From: Syntrophomonadaceae bacterium
GTDB lineage: Bacteria > Bacillota > Dethiobacteria > DTU022
Reading direction: 5' to 3'
DNA: 6,199 nt
Assembly: GCA_003552365.1 (NCBI GenBank)
Contig: PUKR01000092.1
Span: 1-6,199 of the forward strand
Made by a program: the position numbers and the translations under genes. The notes under the pieces were generated by a model. It was not told where the DNA came from. It worked only from the letters and a program-made list of their open reading frames with translations, and searched no databases. Each line of letters begins with the position of its first letter. Position 1 is the first letter of the stretch. Of this stretch, positions 1 to 5,263 are shown piece after piece.

Positions 1-1
1 A

Positions 2-52
2 AATTTAATCAACAGCCTGGTAGTGGCTGTGCAGGTAGCCGGCCTTATCTAA
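2..52 (+). CDS. Possible C-terminal end of an upstream gene (partial)
   Basis: Frame 2 is open from the left edge to a TAA at 50-52 and reads NLINSLVVAVQVAGLI. This is a hydrophobic, natural-looking protein tail with codons like those of the neighbouring genes. Frame 1 is also open, to a TAG at 94-96, but its translation looks less like protein. Sixteen codons are too few to name a family, and the reading may be chance. If real, the upstream gene lies on the same strand as the AI-2E-family gene, about 200 nt before it. Confidence 0.3.
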   Translation, partial: NLINSLVVAVQVAGLI

Positions 53-79
53 ATACCGCTTTTAACTTTCGATTTTTGT

Positions 80-98
80 CTCTAAAGATCCTTTAGAG
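80..98. repeat. Perfect 8-bp inverted repeat, 3-nt spacer
   Basis: CTCTAAAG (80-87) and CTTTAGAG (91-98) are exact reverse complements separated by ATC. Read on the plus strand, a run of seven T (107-113) follows, but eight bases (99-106) separate it from the stem, so this is not a canonical intrinsic terminator. It could be a weak terminator for an upstream gene, an operator for a dimeric regulator, or part of the leader of the downstream gene. Confidence 0.5.
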
Positions 99-207
99 CA
101 AGCCGCTTTTTTTAACTTCTAATTTGTGGTAAGATTAGGATTGAACAAAGTAATTAAAGCCCTTGAACCCTTAATAACCGGCAATTACCTGAAATAACTG
201 CTGAAGC

Positions 208-233
208 TTTGACTGGATTTATATACCTATAAT
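208..233 (+). promoter_or_regulatory. Candidate promoter (-10 TATAAT) for the AI-2E-family gene
   Basis: A consensus -10 box TATAAT lies at 228-233, about 20 nt before the TTG start at 254. The best -35 match nearby is TTTGAC at 208-213, but the spacing is only 14 nt, clearly shorter than the usual 16-18. The hexamer at the ideal distance (205-210, AGCTTT) is poor. There is no TGn extension of the -10. The -10 is clear, but the whole promoter is uncertain. Confidence 0.35.
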
Positions 234-240
234 AGCATAA

Positions 241-246
241 GAGGAG
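241..246 (+). promoter_or_regulatory. Shine-Dalgarno supporting the TTG start
   Basis: GAGGAG at 241-246 lies seven bases before TTG at 254-256. This strong ribosome-binding match at ideal spacing selects the TTG start of the membrane-protein gene over any internal ATG. Confidence 0.75.
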
Positions 247-253
247 CATTGTT

Positions 254-1330
254 TTGCTTGAAGATCGGGAAACCCGCCTGGCTTTAAAAATAGTTCTTTT
301 CGCCGCCGCTATAGTCTTTGCAGCCTGGTTGCTGGCAAAACTGGCCCCGGTTATCTCACTCATTGTTATCGCCGTTTTCATCGTTTATACAATCAGTCCC
401 CTGGTTAATATACTGATCAAAAAAAGAATCCGTCCCGTCCTGGCTGCCACATTTACTTCTTTCATTATCCTGGTAGCCGTAGTCCTTTTATTTTACCTGT
501 TAATACCCGGTTTGATCTCGGAAATGAGACAGCTTGTCGTCTACTTGACCACCGAGTTAATGCAGGACTTACCCGGCATGATTGCCCAGCTCCAGGAACT
601 TGACCAACGCTTCGATCTTCAACTCACCGAAGCTTTTGTTGAATACGCCAACCAGTTTATGAGGCAGGCTCCCAGCAATGTCCAGGAAATCCTGCGTTAC
701 ATAACCGCACTGTCACTGGACCTGGTGACCCGGGCCTGGATTATCCTGGCCATGGTTTTTGTCGTTTTTTACATGGTCCAGGATCTGGATAAAGTCAGGC
801 ATAATGTAACCCTGATGTTCCCCCAGATTTACAAGGAAAATGTTCAACATGCTTTAGGCATTATCGATGAAAAAGTAGGCGCCTATATCCGCGGAACTCT
901 GCTCAAGTGCCTTTTTGTCGGCTTTTTAACCTGGGCCGGGCTTACTATCCTGGGTATGCCTTTTGCCCTTATCCTGGGAATTTTGGCCGGTCTTCTTAAT
1001 ATCATCTTATATGTTGGCCCGGTAGTCGCCACCATCCCGGCCCTGCTGCTCAGCTTGATGCCCGACACCCCAAGCATTTTCCTGGTCCTGCTGCTTTACA
1101 TCCTGGTCCAGGTGCTGGATGCTTTTCTCTTTACCCCGGTGTTTTTAGGTAAAGCTACCGATTTAAGCCCGCTGACGGTAATTGTGATCGTGCTGATTGG
1201 CGCCCAGCTGATGGGCTTGCTCGGCATTATTTTAGCCATCCCCATTACCGCTACCTTGAAAGTGCTCCTGGTCCACTATTATCTCGATCGCCGCAAAACC
1301 GAGTATGCCAACCACCTAACTTCTAAGTAA
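254..1330 (+). CDS. AI-2E/PerM-family (UPF0118) membrane transporter
   Basis: This is a polytopic inner-membrane protein of 358 aa, a normal length for the AI-2E transporter family (relatives TqsA, PerM, YdiK, YtvI). The TTG start is supported by GAGGAG seven bases upstream. Visible layout: two closely spaced membrane helices (about 11-49), a third at 63-85, an extramembrane amphipathic stretch (about 90-155), a helix at 157-176, then a C-terminal bundle at about 217-235, 236-262, 272-295 and 305-337. Family signatures are GAYIRGT (209-215), the YVGP element (253-256), and the late FLGKATDLSPL (297-307) followed by GLLGIILAIPI (321-331). The proline usual before YVGP is replaced by leucine (NIILYVGP). 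Members have been linked to AI-2 export or to ion or small-molecule transport, but the substrate here cannot be told from sequence. It is a single-gene unit, convergent with the trmL operon. Confidence 0.9.
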   Translation: MLEDRETRLALKIVLFAAAIVFAAWLLAKLAPVISLIVIAVFIVYTISPLVNILIKKRIRPVLAATFTSFIILVAVVLLFYLLIPGLISEMRQLVVYLTTELMQDLPGMIAQLQELDQRFDLQLTEAFVEYANQFMRQAPSNVQEILRYITALSLDLVTRAWIILAMVFVVFYMVQDLDKVRHNVTLMFPQIYKENVQHALGIIDEKVGAYIRGTLLKCLFVGFLTWAGLTILGMPFALILGILAGLLNIILYVGPVVATIPALLLSLMPDTPSIFLVLLLYILVQVLDAFLFTPVFLGKATDLSPLTVIVIVLIGAQLMGLLGIILAIPITATLKVLLVHYYLDRRKTEYANHLTSK

Positions 1331-1459
1331 ATTCTAACTGCACTTCTGCGTATTACCCCCCGGCATTTTATCCGGTTACCTGTTCACTATAACATAGATC
1401 ACTTGCTACTCTAAGGCGTGCTGCATTTGGGACGGGAACATTGTAAGAAAACCGGTTAG
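1331..1459. other. Convergent intergenic gap without a clear terminator
   Basis: The AI-2E-family gene and trmL end facing each other 129 nt apart. I found no stable hairpin followed by a T-run on either strand. What is visible is a palindrome AACCGGTT (1450-1457), a repeated CCGGTTA (1372-1378 and 1452-1458), and distant complementary arms CCGGTT/AACCGG (1372-1377 with 1450-1455) and TGTTC/GAACA (1381-1385 with 1436-1440), which could pair around a large loop. Termination here may be weak, factor-dependent or bidirectional read-through. Confidence 0.4.
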
Positions 1460-1957
1460 TTAGCTCATATCCGGAAAATCCTGCTGCCTTAAGGCCTCGT
1501 ACAGCACCAGGGCTACAGAATTGCCCAGGTTCAAAGAACGGGGGATTTGATCAACCATCGGTATCCTGGCAACCAGATCCGCTTTACCTAAAACATCATC
1601 CGGCAGTCCGCTTGTTTCACTGCCGAATACTAAAAAATCACCGGGCCGGTAGCTGATCCGGTGATAGTAATGATCGCCCCGGGTTGTAAAACAAATAAAC
1701 CGGGCATGAGGATAGGCTTTTTTTATAGCATCAAAATCATGGTGCAGCTTTAAATCTAAATATTGCCAGTAATCCAGGCCTGCCCGGCGTACATCCTTTT
1801 CTCCGAGCGAAAAACCGAGCGGTTCCACCAGGTGCAGCCTGGTCCCGGTCATCACGCAGGTGCGGGCCACATTTCCTGTATTTTGGGGTATTTCCGGTTC
1901 AACCAGGACCAAATCCACGATACTCAACCCTTTGTCCAGCTTAAGTATTTTTCTCAT
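1460..1957 (-). CDS. trmL: tRNA (cytidine/uridine-34 2'-O)-methyltransferase, SPOUT class
   Basis: TrmL uses S-adenosylmethionine to methylate the 2'-O of the wobble nucleotide (C34 or modified U34) in tRNA-Leu isoacceptors. It is a cytoplasmic SPOUT knotted dimer. The 165-aa product shows all three SPOUT motifs: PEIPQNTGNVART (21-33), the AdoMet-loop FGSETSGLP (111-119), and IPM...RSLNLGNSVALVLYEALRQ in the knot (132-158). The RRAGLDYW block (57-64) is also typical of TrmL/CspR. It is the last gene of the nth operon; its ATG lies two bases after the protease TAA, with a GGGG run 13 nt upstream. An alternative GTG at 1916-1918, nine bases after AAAGGG, would give a 152-aa protein beginning MDLVLVEPEIPQNTGN, which fits the usual TrmL N-terminus better. 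The family call is firm; the start is open. Confidence 0.93.
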   Translation of the reverse strand: MRKILKLDKGLSIVDLVLVEPEIPQNTGNVARTCVMTGTRLHLVEPLGFSLGEKDVRRAGLDYWQYLDLKLHHDFDAIKKAYPHARFICFTTRGDHYYHRISYRPGDFLVFGSETSGLPDDVLGKADLVARIPMVDQIPRSLNLGNSVALVLYEALRQQDFPDMS

Positions 1958-1959
1958 AT

Positions 1960-4389
1960 TTAGGCATTATCCCCTGAAACACCATTCGCCTGTCCTTTTA
2001 TATTATTTTCCCGGTTGATCACATCGTTAAAGTAATGCAGCTTGTCAAGCACTTTTTCATTGAAGCTTTTTTCAGGGAAAACCCCTTCTTCTGTCAGTTC
2101 ACCCGCTTGTAAACCGGATAAAAGTTCCAGGCCTTCATCTACAGTTTTGATCGTATAAATATTGAACTGCCCGTTTTCTACAGCCTCAACTACTTCCCTT
2201 TTCAGCATTAAAGATTTGCGGCTTTTCTCAGGGATAATTACCCCCTGCCCGCCGTTTAAACCTTTTGCTTTGCAGGCCATGTAAAACCCTTCAATTTTAT
2301 GGTTGATTCCGCCTACCGGCTGAACATCTCCTTTTTGGTTTATAGAACCGGTTATCGCTAAATCCTGGCGCAGGGGCACATCAGCCAGGCTGGAAAGCAG
2401 ACAAAACAGTTCTGCGGCTGAAGCGCTGTCTCCTTCAACCCCGCCGTACGACTGCTCGAAACAAAGGCTGGCGGTAAGGTTCAGGGGTACCAGTGAGCCG
2501 TACCGCATCCCCAGGTAACCGTTAAGGATTAAAACCCCTTTACTGTGGATTTTCCCGCTTAGTTCACTTTCCCTCTCAATATTGATTATTCCCTTACGTC
2601 CGAGATAAGTGGATGCGGTTATCCTGGATGGGCGGCCAAAGCGGTAATCTCCCTGGTCCAAAACTGATAGGGCGTTAATTTGGCCTACCTTTTTGCCCTC
2701 TAAATCAAGCAGGATCTCTTCTTCTTCGATCGATTCCAGAATTTTTTGCTCATACTTGTTGGAACGGTAAACCATTTCCTCCATCGCTTTTTCTACATGT
2801 TCCCGTTCCACCAGTTCTTTATCTTCCAGTTCAGCCCAGGCATCGGCCTCAAAGAGCAGATCAACAATTTTGTTGAAGCGGGTACTCAGCTTGTTCTGCT
2901 TTTCGGCCAGCCTGGTGCTGTATTCAATTATTTCAGCCACCGCCTCACGATCAAAATGGCGTAAATCCTGGTTGTTGCAATGATAAGAGATAAAGCTGGC
3001 CATTTTGGTTACATTGTCATTTTCACAGTCCATTTCAGAGTCAAAATCCGACTTTATTTTAAACAGCTTTCGAAAATCTTCATCGTACTGGTAAAGCAAC
3101 TGGTATATAAAGGGGTTGCCGATCAGGACAACCTTGATGTTTAAGGGGATGGGTTGCGGGCGGAGAGTGGACATGGCCACCAGGCCAAAATGTTCACTGA
3201 TATTTTCTATTCTGATTTCATTAGTCCGCAAGACCCGCTTTAAAACTTCCCAGGATTGAAGGGAGGTCAACAAATCGCGGGCCTGTAAAACCAGGTATCC
3301 CCCGTTAGCCCGGTGGAGCGCTCCCGGCTTGATCATCGTAAAGTCAGTCACGACCGTGCCAAAGCGGTTTTCATATTCTACCCGGCCGACCAGGTTATAG
3401 TATGAAGGGTTGGTTTCATAAACCATCGGTGCGCCTTCTGTATCTCGATTGTCGACTAAAAGGTTTACCTTGTAACGCCGGTCAGATTGATCCTGGCTTT
3501 GCTGCTGAAGCCAGAACATGGGATTCTGCTGTTCATCGTCATCGCTGCGAAAGTCGGATAGGTTGGAAAGGACGTCTTCCCGGAAAGCTTCCAGGTAGTC
3601 TTTTACTGCAGGATAGTCAGCATATTCTTCCATCAATTCGTTAAAAAGGTGACCGATAGCATCGAGCCCGAACTTATGATCCAGCTCTTTAAGCTGTTCT
3701 TTTAGCTCTTTTTCCTGTTTCTGCACCCGGCGCATAATTTCCATGGCCTTAATCTGGACTTCATTGGATTTTTTCTCCATTTCATCCTTGGTTTCCTGGT
3801 CAAGCTTTGCATATTCATCTTCATCGATCTGTTCGCCCTCCTGCAGGGGAATGGTGACAAATCCCGAGCTGGTCCTTTTCAGGGCAAAACCCTTCTCCTG
3901 GGCATATTTATTAAGTTCATCTAAATGTTCGGCCCTTGCTTCCTGGTAATCTTTTACATAAGCTGATTTTTGCTGTTCATAATCATCGCCTTCAAAAACT
4001 TTAGGGATATCCTGTTTCAAGTCCTCTAGCAGCTCTTCGATGCGGCTGCGGAATACCGCACCCTGCCCGGCAGGAAGATTAAGGGCGATCGGCTCCCCGG
4101 GCTTTTCAAAATTATACACGTAAACCCAGTCATCAGGCACCGGTTCTTCCGCCGATATTTTTTCGACGATAGACTGGGCATAACTTGATTTTCCGGTCCC
4201 GGTCAGGCCTGTCATAAAAATATTGTAGCCCGGACGTTTAATCCGCAGTCCGTATTCTGTAGCCCTGACAGCCCTCTCCTGGCCAAGCATCCCTTCCAGG
4301 GGAGGGACTTCTGCTGTAGTTTTAAATTTAATACTTTTTAAACCGCAACCTTTTCTCAAGTCACTGCTTTTTAATTTTTCTGCAGCCAT
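1960..4389 (-). CDS. Lon-like AAA+ ATP-dependent serine protease (COG1067 type)
   Basis: This is a soluble AAA+ protease of the Lon superfamily (MEROPS S16), related to the LonB/LonC-like group rather than classical LonA: it lacks the LonA N-domain and starts almost directly with the AAA module. Length is 809 aa. Order: LEGMLGQERA box (31-40), Walker A GLTGTGKS (61-68), a long Glu/Lys-rich helical insertion (about 112-280, coiled coil likeliest at 195-239), the second half of the AAA core (about 305-450) with sensor-1-like IGN (423-425) and probable arginine finger R440 in DEDFRKLF, a lid (about 460-545), then the protease domain (about 560-765). The catalytic dyad is Ser655 in GDSAS and Lys698 in GGINHKIEG, 43 residues apart as in E. 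coli Lon (S679/K722). No acidic pair is visible at the expected Walker B (GGYLVLQARDLL, 363-374). The start is ATG with AGGGGG six bases upstream, inside the nth 3' end (29-nt overlap). Protein quality control is inferred; substrates are unknown. Confidence 0.92.
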   Translation of the reverse strand: MAAEKLKSSDLRKGCGLKSIKFKTTAEVPPLEGMLGQERAVRATEYGLRIKRPGYNIFMTGLTGTGKSSYAQSIVEKISAEEPVPDDWVYVYNFEKPGEPIALNLPAGQGAVFRSRIEELLEDLKQDIPKVFEGDDYEQQKSAYVKDYQEARAEHLDELNKYAQEKGFALKRTSSGFVTIPLQEGEQIDEDEYAKLDQETKDEMEKKSNEVQIKAMEIMRRVQKQEKELKEQLKELDHKFGLDAIGHLFNELMEEYADYPAVKDYLEAFREDVLSNLSDFRSDDDEQQNPMFWLQQQSQDQSDRRYKVNLLVDNRDTEGAPMVYETNPSYYNLVGRVEYENRFGTVVTDFTMIKPGALHRANGGYLVLQARDLLTSLQSWEVLKRVLRTNEIRIENISEHFGLVAMSTLRPQPIPLNIKVVLIGNPFIYQLLYQYDEDFRKLFKIKSDFDSEMDCENDNVTKMASFISYHCNNQDLRHFDREAVAEIIEYSTRLAEKQNKLSTRFNKIVDLLFEADAWAELEDKELVEREHVEKAMEEMVYRSNKYEQKILESIEEEEILLDLEGKKVGQINALSVLDQGDYRFGRPSRITASTYLGRKGIINIERESELSGKIHSKGVLILNGYLGMRYGSLVPLNLTASLCFEQSYGGVEGDSASAAELFCLLSSLADVPLRQDLAITGSINQKGDVQPVGGINHKIEGFYMACKAKGLNGGQGVIIPEKSRKSLMLKREVVEAVENGQFNIYTIKTVDEGLELLSGLQAGELTEEGVFPEKSFNEKVLDKLHYFNDVINRENNIKGQANGVSGDNA

Positions 4390-5050
4390 TATTTTCCCCC
4401 TTTTCTTTCACATACAGGCACAGTTTATTTAGGAAGCATCGAATGCATTCGGGACTCTTAGCCTTACATAGCTGACGACCGTGGGCAATCATGCGGTGGT
4501 GCGAAGTAATCCACTGATCCTGCGGGATTACCGTTTTCAACTGCTCTTCAACTACATCAACATTTTTGCCATCTGCCAGGCCTAAGCGCCTCGATACCCG
4601 GAAAACATGAGTATCGACAGCTAAAGCGGGCTGTCCATAAGCACTGCTGATAATTATATTGGCTGTTTTACGTCCCACCCCGGGCAGCTTTACCAGTTCT
4701 TCGAATTTATCCGGAATCCGTGCCTCGTATTTATCCACAATAACCCGGGCAGCTTCGACCAAAAAGCGGCTCTTGTGCCGGTAAAGGCCTATACTTTTTA
4801 TGTAAGGTTCAAGATCAGGCGGATTTAGTCCGGCCAGATCATGCACAGTAGGCACCGCCTTAAAAAGCCTTCCGGTAACTTTATTTACCTGTTCATCGGT
4901 GGTCTGTGCAGATAGCACTGTGGCTACAAATAGCTGGTAGGGGCTTTTATAGACAAGCCCGCTGCCGGCCCCTGGATAATGAACAGCCAGTAAATCAAGG
5001 ATCTCTTCTATTCGATTACTATCATTTTCTTGAATCCTGCTGATTAACAT
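4361..5050 (-). CDS. nth: Endonuclease III (DNA glycosylase/AP lyase)
   Basis: Nth removes oxidised pyrimidines from DNA and cleaves the abasic site by beta-elimination, starting base-excision repair. The 229-aa product has the helix-hairpin-helix LPGVGRKTA (122-130) with catalytic Lys128 and Asp146 (AVDTHVFR). These match E. coli K120 and D138 with the same spacing. The iron-sulphur loop is complete: Cys195, 202, 205 and 211, giving C-X6-C-X2-C-X5-C. The SAQTTDEQVN segment (47-56) is also typical. ATG at 5048-5050 is the only usable start: an in-frame TGA lies two codons upstream and no in-frame ATG, GTG or TTG follows in the first 25 codons. No Shine-Dalgarno precedes it, and a TATAAT box lies five bases upstream, suggesting a leaderless mRNA. 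The 18-residue tail after the last cluster cysteine overlaps the protease ribosome-binding site and start. It is the first gene of the operon. Confidence 0.97.
   Translation of the reverse strand: MLISRIQENDSNRIEEILDLLAVHYPGAGSGLVYKSPYQLFVATVLSAQTTDEQVNKVTGRLFKAVPTVHDLAGLNPPDLEPYIKSIGLYRHKSRFLVEAARVIVDKYEARIPDKFEELVKLPGVGRKTANIIISSAYGQPALAVDTHVFRVSRRLGLADGKNVDVVEEQLKTVIPQDQWITSHHRMIAHGRQLCKAKSPECIRCFLNKLCLYVKEKGENNGCRKIKKQ
4396..4402 (-). promoter_or_regulatory. Shine-Dalgarno of the Lon-like gene inside nth
   Basis: Read on the minus strand, AAGGGGG lies six bases before the protease ATG (4387-4389), within nth codons for Lys217-Gly218-Glu219. This placement, with the 29-nt gene overlap, suggests translational coupling: ribosomes finishing nth would pass over and expose the protease start. 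Confidence 0.7.
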
Positions 5051-5055
5051 ATATC

Positions 5056-5084
5056 ATTATAGATCGACAAATTGATCAGGTAAA
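5056..5084 (-). promoter_or_regulatory. Probable promoter of the nth operon
   Basis: On the minus strand the -35 is TTTACC (5084-5079, four of six consensus bases), the spacer is 17 nt and the -10 is a perfect TATAAT (5061-5056). The first transcribed base is expected six to seven bases after the -10, which falls on or just inside the nth ATG (A at 5050). The promoter lies downstream of the candidate terminator of the racemase-like gene, so it can explain independent expression of nth, the protease gene and trmL. Confidence 0.6.
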
Positions 5085-5122
5085 GTAGAAATTAAATATA
5101 GCTACCGGGGAGACCGGTGAAT

Positions 5123-5147
5123 AAAAAATGAAAACCCGGAGGCTTTC
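5123..5147 (-). terminator. Candidate intrinsic terminator of the CaiB/BaiF-family gene
   Basis: On the minus strand GAAAGCC (5147-5141) pairs with GGTTTTC (5136-5130) around a TCCG loop, seven pairs including one G-U wobble. After one A, a run of six T follows (5128-5123). The stem is short and AT-rich, but the tail is typical. It lies about 110 nt after the stop codon at 5259-5261 and before the nth promoter, the expected place for a transcription-unit boundary. Confidence 0.5.
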
Positions 5148-5170
5148 TTTCAGATAAAAACGTGATAACC

Positions 5171-5263
5171 AAATCATTATTGTTTCTGCTGAGTCTTAGC
5201 CATTCTCTTCGATGATCCGGCACCGATTGAAAATGCAGCGCGGTTCAGCAGTAAATCATTATT
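5171..5263. repeat. 11-bp direct repeats flanking a near-inverted pair
   Basis: AAATCATTATT occurs exactly at 5171-5181 and 5253-5263; the second copy contains the stop of the racemase-like gene. Just inside lie CTGCTGA (5186-5192) and its exact reverse complement TCAGCAG (5245-5251). The inverted match extends to TTT/AAA with one extra T on the right. The arrangement resembles a target duplication around a very small inverted-repeat element, or simply a structured 3' untranslated region. The AT-rich repeat could be chance. Confidence 0.4.

Noticed and set aside
12..30. ACAGCC/GGCTGT hairpin as an RNA element or terminator
   Set aside because: Six pairs with a seven-base loop, no T-tail, and it falls in the likely coding tail of an upstream gene; a chance fold is likely.
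53..253. T-box or other riboswitch leader before the AI-2E-family gene
   Set aside because: I looked for the T-box core (AGGGTGG...ACCGCG-like) and other familiar riboswitch cores and saw none; there is no terminator/antiterminator pair next to the gene.
154..381. Minus-strand open frame of 75 codons across the start of the AI-2E-family gene
   Set aside because: It overlaps the real gene and its promoter region, the product has no recognisable domain, and it looks like a shadow frame.
5104..5118. ACCGG-GGAGA-CCGGT hairpin as a terminator
   Set aside because: The stem is only five pairs and no T-run follows it on either strand; the neighbouring 5123-5147 hairpin fits better.
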